Shown here: in pieces, positions 31,718 to 44,375 of the stretch | Numbering within the stretch: position 1 is the stretch's first letter | Layout of the letters: every line of letters starts with the position of its first letter | DNA from: Aquarana catesbeiana | Taxonomy: Eukaryota > Chordata > Amphibia > Anura > Ranidae | DNA: 64,000 nucleotides | Direction: 5' to 3' | Assembly (NCBI RefSeq): GCF_042186555.1 | Contig: NC_133329.1 | Coordinates: 188,887,206-188,951,205 of the forward strand | Notes under the pieces: model-generated | The model's database searches: none | What the model was told of the DNA's origin: nothing | What the model saw: the letters and a program-made list of their open reading frames with translations, nothing else | Position numbers and translations under genes: made by a program

Positions 31718-34700
31718 TTACTCAACCAACCCCAGCAGACAGTATTTAGGATCATAAGGAAAGTGGGTCCTGGTGACCTTTACAATTACCTGAATAACCT
31801 CCTGCCAATAATGCTGAATTACTGGGCAGCTCCAAAAAATGTGAAGAAACTCTTCAGGCTGGTGTGAGCAACGCCAACACAACAGAGAGTATGCTGCCAA
31901 CATCCTGTGGAGCCTGTGGGGTATGTAGTGAGCTCTGTGCAGTATTTTGTACTGGACCAGTTTATCTCTTGCTGAAACTAGATGGGAGAAGGGAAAGTCA
32001 CAAATCTCCCTCCAGTCGTCATCATCCAGTTGTCCCCCACCCATTCCCTGCGGAGGGAGGACAACTCAGGACCGGCAGCAACAAGCAGGCACCCATAGAG
32101 CTGGGACATGGGTTTCTCCAAGTCCTTCAGCCAAAGGGTAGATTCAAGCTCTGAGTATAATAACTCAACTGGTTGGCCCAGGAACTGACACCTATAGGCA
32201 TGCGCAATTTGAAGGTACCTAAAATGTGCATGTGAAGGTACATTAAATTTGGTGCGTAAAATGTGAAAAGGGGTCAGCTCTTTATTTGTGATAATGTGTT
32301 CCAGTTTCACTATTTTATATTTAGCCCAGGCCTGTGGATCTGGTATTGTGCTGAACTGCAAAAGGTTAGGGTTCAGCCAAAGCGGGGTGTGAGGAGACCA
32401 GGAGTTCGGTTGGGGCGCCCTCAGAGCTTCACTCACCCTCCATGCTTGTATGGTGGTACGCATGGAAGGAGTAAGGTGATGTGATTTTGGTTCCCCTGAA
32501 CAACAGCCCCTGCAAGGCCTCCAGAGACCCAACTATAGCCGCCTCCAGCACCGTTGCAGAGTTGGTCAAGTCCGGCTGTAACCACCAATGGGCGGTCACA
32601 AGCTGGGTGGCCAAATAATACTTGTGAGAATCAGGAAGAGCCAACTCCCCATTATCCACAGGCCTGGTCAGAGTGCTATATTTGCATCTAGGTGGATTGG
32701 GCCCCCAAATGAAGGAGGTAAAAAGTTGTTTAATGGAATTGAAGAATGTCTTGGTCAACCATTGTGGGGAGTTTCTAAAAATGTACGTGAATTTAGGAAG
32801 GACTTTCATTTTTAGCAGGTTGATGCGTCCAATGATGGAAAGGGGTAGGTTACTCCATGCCTTCAGTGTGGTCCTTACTCCAGTCAACACAGGGTCAAGA
32901 TTGAGCCGTACAAAATCCCCACTCTGTTTTGATATGACTATACCCAAATAGGTAAAATGGTCAACCCATTGCAATGGGAGAGAGGGGTGTGAGGAGGATC
33001 TAGCCTCCTCATCCACTGGAAAGAGCTGGGATTTGTGCCAATTCACTCTCAGACCCGTGAAGGTGGAGAAGGTATCAATGATTTTGAGGGCACCCTACAG
33101 AGAGGCCCCAGCATCATTGAAATAAAGGAGCAGATCATCTGCTTAGAGAGCCACTCTCTCCTCCAACCATCCCACCCGGAAACCACGGACCTCAGCCGAG
33201 CACCTGAGAGCCTCAGCAATGGGCTCCATGGCCAGGGTGAAGAGGGCCGGGGAGAGAGGGCATCCCTGTCTGGTTCTCCTCTGCATGGGAAATGGAGCAG
33301 ACAAAGATTCATTTAGCCTAATAGGTGCCAAGGGGCCAGTGTATAACGTACGTATCCAATCAATAAATTTGAATGGGAATCCCATTCTTCACAGCACCTC
33401 CCAAAGATACAGCCACTCCACTGTATCAAATGCCTTTTCCATATCCAGGGTGGCAATAGTTCTAGTACCCTGATTGGTGTGCGCGGCATGGATATTAGCA
33501 AATAATCTGCGTATATTGATGTCTGTGGACCTACCGGGCATAAAGCCCGTTTGATCAGAGTCAGTGAGGGATTTTATAACTTTATTTTGTCTAGTGGCCA
33601 GTACTTTAGTAAGTATCTTTAGATCACAATTAAGGAGTGCGAATGGCCTGTAGGAGGCGCACAACTTAGGGTCCTTATTGGGCTTTGGGATAAGAATGAT
33701 ATGTGCTTCTCTCATGGAGAGACGTAGAGAACCCGTTAGTAAACAGGTTTGGAACAGCTTTGTCAATCTAGGGGAAAGCAATGCAGTGTGGGATCTATAG
33801 TATTCCAGGGGCAGGCCATCCGGCCCTGGGGCTTTACCTGCTGGGAAAGACTGTATGGCAAGTGTAATTTCCTCTGAGGTTATTTCTAAAACTAGGAAGT
33901 TCCTTTCAGTGTGAGAGAGCCATCCCAGTGCCAGGGTGTCCAGCATAGAAATCATAGGTGCAGTCTCAAAATTTTCCGGCAATGAAGAAACGTACAGTGT
34001 GGTATAGAATTTGGTGAATTCTGTTAGGATATCCTCCTGTGTTGTGGCCAATGCACCACTAGGCGCGAGGATTTCAGAGATAATCGCAAGGGGTCTGTCC
34101 TGCTGTGCTAATAGGGCCAGTAGTCTGCTATTTTTGTCTCCATGTTCAAAATACTCCTGTCTGCTAGATTGTAAGCCTAGCTTAGTGGTTTCAGAAACCT
34201 GAAGACGCAATTCTCTCCTAAGCGAGGAGAGATGCTCAAAGTTCTGGACTGTGGCCAAGGCCGAGTATTGGCTCAAGGCCTCATCAACCCTGCTCTGCAG
34301 TTCAGAGACCACATCCCCAAGCTCCGCCTTCATCTCAGCCACAGCAGAAACAACATACTGTCTCTGCTGTGAGCCCCGAAGGTGTCCCAAATCATCTCTA
34401 GAGAGGCAGACTCCACATTGTGTGCCCAATACTTCTGCAGCTGAGGGGAAACTCTGTCATGGACTGGCTCGTTATTGATCCAGTGGGGTTGTAACCTCCA
34501 AAGGGCTCGGTTACACGACCTGGTAGTCCTAATTGGTCAATTTAAGCGGGTTATGGTCAGAGAGGCCAGAGGTAACTTGCCTCTTGAACGTCATTCAGGA
34601 GGGCTGCATTTGCAAAAGCCAAGTCAATACAGGAGGAGGTTTTAAAGGTAGTTGAAAAGCATGAGTATGTTCTATGCTGGGGATGCAACCATCTCCATAT

Positions 34701-35218
34701 CTCGGTAAATTCAGTGGCTTGAGCCCAGGTACCCAATTCTGGGCTAAAATTGGATTGGGGGAGGGTCTATCCAGGTCACGTGATAATGTGGCGTTAAAGT
34801 CCCCCATAAACAGAATGCGGGCTGGACAATGCAGAGCCAGCCCCCCATACAACGAGTACAGGTCCTGTATCTGACTAGGAGGAGGCAGATATATATTTAC
34901 AATAATATACTTCACATTATAGATGGTTAACACTAACATAATATACTTGCCCTGGGGATCCAAATGAACATCTTGAAACACATATGGTATACATTTGCTA
35001 ATCAGAATAGACACCCCACGGGAGTATGAGGAGTAAGTCGCATGGAGCGCTCTCTGCACCCATGGCCTCTTAAGAGCCAGGACCCTGCTACCCATCAGGT
35101 GCGTCTCCTGCAACAACACTATGTGAGGGTTATGCATTGATCTTTTATATTTGCAGTTGAGCACCCTGACATTCCATGACAAAATGGTCAGGGATTCGGT
35201 ATCAGAGTTAGAAATCAT
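31718..35218 (-). pseudogene. L1-2 ORF2: endonuclease and reverse transcriptase
   Basis: The start is Met at 35218, just before the endonuclease opening LSWNVRVLN. EN shows LLQETHL and GDFNATL. RT is open from 34429 to 33389 with KAPGPDGLPLEYY, ILIPKPNKD, TGFMPGRST and TLDMEKAFD. The catalytic box is altered: a TAA at 33143-33145 replaces its Tyr, leaving stop-ADD before LLLYF. RQGCPLSP is just upstream. The connection domain is at 32429-33046, and the C-terminal CWRCSHQPEEFLHIFWSC finger is at 31718-32044. The frame changes several times. It has the same role as in L1-1 but is a distinct family by sequence. Confidence 0.92.
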
Positions 35219-36122
35219 GGAATGTCAGGAGGGAACAGGAGTAGGATGAAACCAGCTGGCCATTGCATGTGAAAATACCCATTTTATTACAAACAGTCAT
35301 TTGAGTCTTGAGCTGATGGAAGATTTGAGCAACAATATGTAAGGTTTTAAAACAGAAAAATACCTCTCCCCAAAAACATAACACCATACAAACTAAGCCC
35401 AGTGGCCAAAAAAGGAGGCCAAAAAGCCAAAAAAATTGATGTAGGGCTGTTTCCCATAACAGAAAAACTAATGAAACCTTCAGGTCACTTGGACCCCTGG
35501 AAGCCCTGCACACAGGGCCGTGGTAGATGAAGCACCAACCGGGCTTGTAGTTGAGCCCTGACCTTTAATACTAGGTGAGGGTGGGGTAACGTGAGTCTCA
35601 TCACATCCGGTAGGAGACCGGGTATTCCGTAGATGCCTGACGTGGGCACAAAGTCCTCGTGAAGGTGTGATGATTTATCTTGCTGTAGCTCCGATTAGTT
35701 AGGATCATGTGAGAACAGGAGAGTATATAACCCCAATTGGGGAGGTAAGCCGCACCAGGGACCCACGGTGAGACCCCAGGAGCAACAGGAGTCGACAAGT
35801 GGAAGTTCAGCCTACCCCCCAATGTGGGTAAATGCCCAGAGGCATCCGGGCAGTCCCACTAGGAGGTCCCAGGAACGGAGGAGGATGGTAGACAGCTGAG
35901 TAGATGAGTCCCCCCGCATGGCCCCTCCACCGGAGGGCAGCAACTCACCACACGTTGTAATATACTGGGTTAAGCCATCTGCCATGGAACATAAAAAAAC
36001 AGACCTTGGAAACAAAAAAAGAAAACCTCAACCATAACAGGATTGTAGATTGGAGAACAAGCACTAGAGTTACTGCAAGGATAGTAGCCATGTGTCTGCT
36101 TCATCGGGGGATTCAAAAAATG
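35219..36122 (-). other. L1-2 inter-ORF spacer
   Basis: About 900 bp between the ORF1 end and ORF2 start with no supported reading frame. Confidence 0.6.
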
Positions 36123-36778
36123 TCACCAAACCTCCATGTTGAACTCGCAGGCGACTTGGGTAGAGCATGGAGTATTTGATGTTGCATTCTCAGAGTCGCC
36201 ATCTAACATCAGTGAAGGTTTTGCGGTGTCTTTGTAGGTCTGAGGAGAAGTCAGGGTAAAGATGCACCACTGTATGCTCAAAAGGGAGGGTGGGGTGTTT
36301 GCCGGCTTCACGGAGGATACGATCACGATCTCTGTAGATGAGAAACCTCACTACCCCTTGGTGGGGCCCCAGTGGTGCCCCTTTCAACTACATAGGTTAG
36401 GGGGACCTCGGTCAGGTTAAGAAGTGTCTTAAAGAATACTCCGCAAACTCAGCTGGGTGGTCCCCTTCAGTCCCCTCCGGGAACCCCAAGACCCTGACAT
36501 TATTTCTCCGGAGGCGATTTTCTGTGTCATCAGATTTAGCCACCAGGGAATGGACGGTGCGCTGCAGTGTGTGGAGGGCATCGTCATGGCGGGCAGTGAA
36601 GTCCTCTATAGCAGAGATTCGCATCTCAGTCTCAGACAGTCTGCCCCTGAATTTGTCCAAATCTGCCCTGATGAGGTTACATTGCTCAGCCAGGTGATCG
36701 ATGCGGATCAGTAAGGAGGTTCTACTCTGTTCTATGGCCGCGAGGATAACAGTGGTGTCATTTGTTTGTGGTGGTGCC
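36123..36778 (-). pseudogene. L1-2 ORF1, 3' part
   Basis: The minus strand at 36412-36660 encodes the end of an ORF1 coiled coil (MRISAIEDFTARHDDAL) and NVRVLGFPEGTEG, the entry to the L1 ORF1 RNA-binding domain. A stop and frame changes follow, with VVRFLIYRDRDRILREA (RNA-binding core) at about 36320. The 5' part of the gene lies beyond the hAT insertion. Confidence 0.85.
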
Positions 36779-36899
36779 CAGGGCCGTCTTTAATTTTGAT
36801 TGGGCCCTGGGCAAACATTTTCTTGGGGCCCCCCCTCCATTCTGAGACATACAAAAAATAGCAGGTAGACTCAAAATCAGTTTACTGCAGCAGATCACG

Positions 36900-37155
36900 C
36901 AGCGATTGCAATTGTTTGCCAGAGGTTACAGCCTATCATTACTGCTCAATGGCTGGTTTCTAGAGGTTACAACACATAATTTCTGCTTGCCGATTGGTTG
37001 CTAGAGGTTAATGTACATTATTAGCGCTCACTAATTGGTTGCTAGGGGTTACAGCACATCATTAGCGCTTACTGATTGGTTGCTAGAGATTAAAGCAGAT
37101 CACTACTGTTTGCTGATTGGTTGCTAGAGGTTCATGCACATCATTACCTCTCACT
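36900..37155. repeat. Diverged ~47-bp tandem repeat
   Basis: Five to six units sharing gattggttgctagaggtta and catcattag motifs. They are more diverged than the 31-bp array that follows. Confidence 0.8.
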
Positions 37156-37216
37156 GAGCAGTGGAGGAATCCCAAATAATTGAGCAAGTAAAGGGGCACA
37201 TTAATACACATACTAC

Positions 37217-40200
37217 AGGAGAGGTTCAGAGACTGCGGACATACTGCAGAAGACAATCAGAGACTGCGGACATACTGCAGGAGATTACCAGAGACTGCGG
37301 ACATACTGCAGAAGACAATCAGAGACTGCGGACATACTGCAGGAGACAATCAGAGACTGAGAACATACTGCAGGAGACAATCAGAGACTGCGGACATACT
37401 GCAGGAGACAATCAGAGACTGCGGACATACTGCAGGAGACACTCAGAGACTGCGGAAATACTGCAGGAGACAATCAGAGACTGCGGACATACTGCAGGAG
37501 ACAATCAGAGACTGCGGACATACTGCAGGAGACACTCAGAGACTGCGGACATACTGCAGGAGATTACCAGAGACTGCGGACATACTGCAGGAGACAATCA
37601 GAGACTGCGGACATACTGCAGGAGACAATCAGAGACTGCGGACATACTGCAGGAGACAATCAGAGACTGCGGACATACTGCAGGAGACAATCAGAGACTG
37701 CGGACATACTGCAGGAGACACTCAGAGACTGCGGACATACTGCAGGAGACAATCAGAGACTGCGGACATACTACAGGAGACAATCAGAGACTGCGGACAT
37801 ACTGCAGGAGACAATCAGAGACTGCGGACATACTGCAGGAGACAATCAGAGACTGCGGACATACTGCAGGAGACAATCAGAGACTGCGGACATACTGCAG
37901 GAGACAATCAGAGACTGCGGACATACTGCAGGAGACACTCAGAGACTGCGGACATACTGCAGGAGATTACCAGAGACTGCGGACATACTGCAGGAGACAA
38001 TCAGAGACTGCGGACATACTGCAGGAGACAATCAGAGACTGCGGACATACTGCAGGAGACAATCAGAGACTGCGGACATACTGCAGGAGACACTCAGAGA
38101 CTGCGGACATACTGCAGGAGACAATCAGAGACTGCGGACATACTGCAGGAGACAATCAGAGACTGCGGACATACTGCAGGAGACAATCAGAGACTGCGGA
38201 CATACTGCAGGAGATTACCAGAGACTGTGGACATACTGCAGGAGACAATCAGAGACTGCGGACATACTGCAGGAGACAATCAGAGACTGCAGACATACTG
38301 CAGGAGACAATCAGAGACTGCGGAAATACTGCAGGAGACAATCAGAGACTGCGGACATACTGCAGGAGACAATCAGAGACTGCGGACATACTGCAGGAGA
38401 TTACCAGAGACTGTGGACATACTGCAGGAGACAATCAGAGACTGCGGACATACTGCAGGAGACAATCAGAGACTGCGGACATACTGCAGGAGACAATCAG
38501 AGACTGCGGACATACTGCAGGAGATTACCAGAGACTGCAGACATACTGCAGGAGATTACCAGAGACTGCGGACATACTGCAGGAGACAATCAGAGACTGC
38601 GGACATACTGCAGGAGACAATCAGAGACTGCGGACATACTGCAGGAGACAATCAGAGACTGCGGACATACTGCAGGAGACAATCAGAGACTGCGGACATA
38701 CTGCAGGAGACAATCAGAGACTGAGAACATACTGCAGGAGACAATCAGAGACTGCGGACATACTGCAGGAGACAATCAGAGACTGCGGACATACTGCAGG
38801 AGACACTCAGAGACTGCGGAAATACTGCGGGAGACAATCAGAGACTGCGGACATACTGCGGGAGACACTCAGAGACTGCGGACATACTGCAGGAGATTAC
38901 CAGAGACTGCGGACATACTGCAGGAGACAATCAGAGACTGCGGACATACTGCAGGAGACAATCAGAGACTGCGGACATACTGCAGGAGACAATCAGAGAC
39001 TGCGGACATACTGCAGGAGACAATCAGAGACTGCGGACATACTGCAGGAGACACTCAGAGACTGCGGACATACTGCAGGAGATTACCAGAGACTGCGGAC
39101 ATACTACAGGAGACAATCAGAGACTGCGGACATACTGCAGGAGACAATCAGAGACTGCGGACATACTGCAGGAGACAATCAGAGACTGCGGACATACTGC
39201 AGGAGACAATCAGAGACTGCGGACATACTGCAGGAGACAATCAGAGACTGCGGACATACTGCAGGAGACACTCAGAGACTGCGGACATACTGCAGGAGAT
39301 TACCAGAGACTGCGGACATACTGCAGGAGACAATCAGAGACTGCGGACATACTGCAGGAGACAATCAGAGACTGCGGACATACTGCAGGAGACAATCAGA
39401 GACTGCGGACATACTGCAGGAGACACTCAGAGACTGCGGACATACTGCAGGAGACAATCAGAGACTGCGGACATACTGCAGGAGACAATCAGAGACTGCG
39501 GACATACTGCAGGAGACAATCAGAGACTGCGGACATACTGCAGGAGATTACCAGAGACTGTGGACATACTGCAGGAGACAATCAGAGACTGCGGACATAC
39601 TGCAGGAGACAATCAGAGACTGCGGACATACTGCAGGAGACAATCAGAGACTGCGGAAATACTGCAGGAGATTACCAGAGACTGCGGACATACTGCAGGA
39701 GACAATCAGAGACTGCGGACATACTGCAGGAGATTACCAGAGACTGTGGACATACTGCAGGAGACAATCAGAGACTGCGGACATACTGCAGGAGACAATC
39801 AGAGACTGCGGACATACTGCAGGAGACAATCAGAGACTGCGGACATACTGCAGGAGACACTCAGAGACTGCGGACATACTGCAGGAGACAATCAGAGACT
39901 GCGGACATACTGCAGGAGACAATCAGAGACTGCGGACATACTGCAGGAGACAATCAGAGACTGCGGACATACTGCAGGAGACAATCAGAGACTGCGGAAA
40001 TACTGCAGGAGATTACCAGAGACTGCGGACATACTGCAGGAGACAATCAGAGACTGCGGACATACTGCAGGAGATTACCAGAGACTGCGGACATACTGCA
40101 GGAGACAATCAGAGACTGCGGACATACTGCAGGAGACAATCAGAGACTGCGGACATACTGCAGGAGACAATCAGAGACTGCGGACATACTGCAGGAGACA

Positions 40201-42650
40201 CTCAGAGACTGCGGACATACTGCAGGAGACAATCAGAGACTGCGGACATACTGCAGGAGACAATCAGAGACTGCGGACATACTGCAGGAGACAATCAGAG
40301 ACTGCGGACATACTGCAGGAGATTACCAGAGACTGTGGACATACTGCAGGAGACAATCAGAGACTGCGGACATACTGCAGGAGACAATCAGAGACTGCGG
40401 ACATACTGCAGGAGACAATCAGAGACTGCGGAAATACTGCAGGAGACAATCAGAGACTGCGGACATACTGCAGGAGACAATCAGAGACTGCGGACATACT
40501 GCAGGAGATTACCAGAGACTGTGGACATACTGCAGGAGACAATCAGAGACTGCGGACATACTGCAGGAGACAATCAGAGACTGCGGACATACTGCAGGAG
40601 ATTACCAGAGACTGCAGACATACTGCAGGAGATTACCAGAGACTGCGGACATACTGCAGGAGACAATCAGAGACTGCGGACATACTGCAGGAGACAATCA
40701 GAGACTGCGGACATACTGCAGGAGACAATCAGAGACTGCGGACATACTGCAGGAGACAATCAGAGACTGCGGACATACTGCAGGAGACAATCAGAGACTG
40801 CGGACATACTGCAGGAGACACTCAGAGACTGCGGACATACTGCAGGAGATTACCAGAGACTGCGGACATACTGCAGGAGACAATCAGAGACTGCGGACAT
40901 ACTGCAGGAGACAATCAGAGACTGCGGACATACTGCAGGAGACACTCAGAGACTGCGGACATACTGCAGGAGACAATCAGAGACTGCGGACATACTGCAG
41001 GAGACAATCAGAGACTGCGGACATACTGCAGGAGATTACCAGAGACTGTGGACATACTGCAGGAGACAATCAGAGACTGCGGACATACTGCAGGAGACAA
41101 TCAGAGACTGCGGACATACTGCAGGAGACAATCAGAGACTGCGGAAATACTGCAGGAGACAATCAGAGACTGCGGACATACTGCAGGAGACACTCAGAGA
41201 CTGCGGACATACTGCAGGAGACAATCAGAGACTGCGGACATACTGCAGGAGATTACCAGAGACTGTGGACATACTGCAGGAGACAATCAGAGACTGCGGA
41301 CATACTGCAGGAGACAATCAGAGACTGCGGACATACTGCAGGAGACAATCAGAGACTGCGGACATACTGCAGGAGATTACCAGAGACTGCGGACATACTG
41401 CAGGAGATTACCAGAGACTGCGGACATACTGCAGGAGACAATCAGAGACTGCGGACATACTGCAGGAGACAATCAGAGACTGCGGACATACTGCAGGAGA
41501 TTACCAGAGACTGCGGACATACTGCAGGAGACAATCAGAGACTGCGGACATACTGCAGGAGATTACCAGAGACTGCGGACATACTGCAGGAGACAATCAG
41601 AGACTGCGGACATACTGCAGGAGACAATCAGAGACTGCGGACATACTGCAGGAGACAATCAGAGACTGCGGACATACTGCAGGAGATTACCAGAGACTGC
41701 GGACATACTGCAGGAGACAATCAGAGACTGCGGACATACTGCAGGAGACAATCAGAGACTGCGGACATACTGCAGGAGACAATCAGAGACTGCGGACATA
41801 CTGCAGGAGATTACCAGAGACTGCGGACATACTGCAGGAGATTACAAGAGACTGTGGACATACTGCAGGAGACAATCAGAGACTGCGGACATACTGCAGG
41901 AGACAATCAGAGACTGCGGACATACTGCAGGAGACAATCAGAGACTGCGGACATACTGCAGGAGACAATCAGAGACTGCGGACATACTGCAGGAGATTAC
42001 CAGAGACTGCGGACATACTGCAGGAGACAATCAGAGACTGCGGACATACTGCAGGAGACAATCAGAGACTGCGGACATACTGCAGGAGATTACCAGAGAC
42101 TGCGGACATACTGCAGGAGACAGAGACTGCGGACATACTGCAGGAGACAATCAGAGACTGCGGACATACTGCAGGAGACAATCAGAGACTGCGGACATAC
42201 TGCAGGAGACAATCAGAGACTGCGGACATACTGCAGGAGATTACCAGAGACTGCGGACATACTGCAGGAGACAATCAGAGACTGCGGACATACTGCAGGA
42301 GATTACCAGAGACTGCGGACATACTGCAGGAGACAATCAGAGACTGCGGACATACTGCAGGAGACAATCAGAGACTGCGGACATACTGCAGGAGATTACC
42401 AGAGACTGCGGACATACTGCAGGAGACAGAGACTGCGGACATACTGCAGGAGACAATCAGAGACTGCGGACATACTGCAGGAGATTACCAGAGACTGCGG
42501 ACATACTGCAGGAGACAATCAGAGACTGCGGACATACTGCAGGAGATTACCAGAGACTGCGGACATACTGCAGGAGACAATCAGAGACTGCGGACATACT
42601 GCAGGAGACAATCAGAGACTGCGGACATACTGCAGGAGACAGAGACTACA
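37217..42650. repeat. 31-bp minisatellite, about 175 copies
   Basis: The unit is cagagactgcggacatactg followed by caggagacaat, 31 bp. Three junction variants (gacaatc, gattacc, gacactc) and rarer core variants (tgtggacat, gcggaaata, gcagacata) are scattered along it. Three short 27-bp units (gagacagagactg) occur at about 42117, 42423 and 42640. Since 31 is not a multiple of 3 and the plus strand has no stop in any phase, the array is open in all three plus frames. The resulting 1849-residue frame (37161-42710) is explained by the repeat, not by selection for a protein. Confidence 0.97.
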
Positions 42651-42854
42651 GACATTATACAGGGGATGGTCAGAGAACTTTCAGCAATGCACAGCTTTAC
42701 AGTTAAATAACACAGCTCAGGGTTTAAACAGTCAGGCATTTTATGGTTGTAAGGACATACCTGGCCAGCCAAACTTACTACATACATTCAAGACTGTGGG
42801 CGGGGCTTCCACTCTCTGCTCTCACTAAAGCAGCTGGGAGCTCCACTGATGCTT

Positions 42855-43355
42855 TGTTGGGGGGCCCACATCACCCGTGAATTGTCACCCCGATGACAGC
42901 TTTGCAGAGTGCACAGAGGACATGGGAGGATGCATTCCGCGCTAGCCAGCTGAGAGGGGCGGGGCCGGGAGCTCCACTGACGCTCTGATCCCGCCCACGT
43001 GCAGCCTGTGTACTGGGTATAGAGCGCCTGTAGTGAGAGCCAGTGATCGGAGTGGGAGTGTCATTGGAGCTCCCGGCCCCGCCCCCGGACCTCTGTATTC
43101 ACCAGCCAATATAGAGGGGGCGGGGGCGGGGCCGGAAGCTCCACTGACACTCGCACTCCGATCACTGGCTCTCACTACAGGCGCTCTATACCCAGTACAC
43201 AGGCTGCACGTGGGCGGGGTCAGAGCGTCAGTGGAGCTCCCGGCCCCGCCCCCTCTCAGCTGGCTAGCGAGGAATATATCCTCCCGTGTCCTCTGTGCGC
43301 TCTGCAAAGCTGTGATCGGGGCCCCAATTCACGGCTAGCGCGGGCCCCCCAACAA
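42855..43355. repeat. Large palindrome (arms about 240 bp)
   Basis: The left arm, from ctttgttggggggccc at about 42852, pairs with the right arm ending gggccccccaacaaag at about 43359. The centre is near 43098-43110 (attcaccagccaat). The arms share the GC-rich segments gagctcccggccccgccccc and the 60-bp block around tatagagcgcctgtagtgag. The right arm is subterminal to the hAT right end. Differences between arms are mostly single bases. Confidence 0.85.
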
Positions 43356-43415
43356 AGATTGGGCCCGGGGCAAGTGCCCCGTTTGCCCTGCGCTAAAGAT
43401 GGCCCTGGTGGTGCC

Positions 43416-43555
43416 TACGGAGGTGGAGAGGCCGATGAGTTTGCTGCCTGTTCCATGTCTGCTAATAGCGCTTTAAACTGGTCCAGAATGGCACTGGGAC
43501 ACTGGGCAGGCTGTGCAGGCGCCTTTTTGTTCGCTGTTTTGCTATTTGAGGGCAT
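43416..43555 (-). pseudogene. L1-2 ORF1, 5' part
   Basis: On the minus strand, Met at about 43555 opens MPSNSKTANKKAPAQ, a basic start followed by an amphipathic segment ending SASPPP at the hAT insertion. It is the beginning of the ORF1 whose end is at 36123-36778. The hAT target duplication (43408-43415) marks the break. Confidence 0.75.
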
Positions 43556-43885
43556 AAGCAGGCAATTTAGGGCTTTGCAGATTATAGTGCAGGGTGGTGG
43601 TTGTGTCCCCTTTAAGAGATTGTGCTTTGTTAGATAGTTAGGTTTACAAGCAGGTTTAGCACACACCTCCAACTTGTGCAAGTCTGTGTTCCTGTCATGG
43701 ACATACTACTTCCAGACCTGCAACAGGGCTCAGGCGCATCCCCACCAACAGGTCCCCAGTAGCGAACAGACGTGCGCCAATGCGCATGCGTGTGCGCGCC
43801 GATCACGGAGATCATGCACGCGCGCACAGTGACGCGGCTTTGGCGCCCAGTGGCCTTTAAGAGGGGCTCCCACCATTCAGCTCTT

Positions 43886-43895
43886 GCTGTCTGAT
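43886..43895 (+). promoter_or_regulatory. Putative self-primer at the gypsy-2 transcript 5' end
   Basis: gctgtctgat here is the exact complement of atcagacagc at 45617-45626, directly after the 5' LTR. In Tf1/sushi-type chromoviruses the 5' end of the RNA folds back to prime reverse transcription. The transcript start itself is not visible, so the role is inferred. Confidence 0.55.
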
Positions 43896-44375
43896 CTGCA
43901 GCTTCGCCTGTGATCTGTTCCTGTAACCTGCATCCGATTACCTTCCGACCTGGCTCTCTGACTACACTTTTGTCTCCAATCCTGAACCTTGGCTTTCCTT
44001 GACCCTGATCCTGTTTACCTGCCTGCCTGATCTCCTGCTACCAGAACCAGCCTGAACTTGACCATCCCTTGCCTGCCGATTCTGTTTGAACTGATCCGCT
44101 GTGTATGACCCGTCTTGTCTGACCTTGCTTCTGCCTGCTGTGCGCACCCTTGTGCGCTTGTTGCTTCTTGGCACATCTGCAGCCTGCTGACCTGCATCCA
44201 GCTTACCTGCAGCCTGCTGACCTGCATCCAGCTTACCTGCACCCTGCTGACCTGCATCAAGCTTACCTGCACCCTGCTGACCTGCATCCAGCGTACCTGC
44301 ACCCTACTGACCTGCATCCAGCATACCTGCACCCTGCTGACCTGCATCCAGCGTACCTGCTGACCTGCATCCAGC

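Larger units (their letters stand above)
36779..43407. mobile_element. Non-autonomous hAT element with giant internal minisatellite, 6.6 kb
   Basis: The left end CAGGGCCGTCTTTAA and the right end (complement CAGGGCCATCTTTAG) form a terminal inverted repeat. The 8-bp duplication gtggtgcc flanks it exactly (36771-36778 and 43408-43415). On both sides the flank is L1-2 ORF1, which closes in order when the element is removed. Inside are a diverged ~47-bp repeat (36900-37155), about 175 copies of a 31-bp repeat, and a large palindrome near the right end. No transposase frame is present, so mobility must have come from a related autonomous hAT. Confidence 0.92.

Noticed and set aside
37217..42650. 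CRISPR-like array
   Set aside because: Repeats are directly adjacent without unique spacers, and the context is a vertebrate transposon.
37161..42710. 1849-residue open frame, apparent giant repeat protein
   Set aside because: It arises from a 31-bp unit without stops in any plus-strand phase; parallel long frames exist in the other phases, and the array lies inside a non-autonomous hAT.
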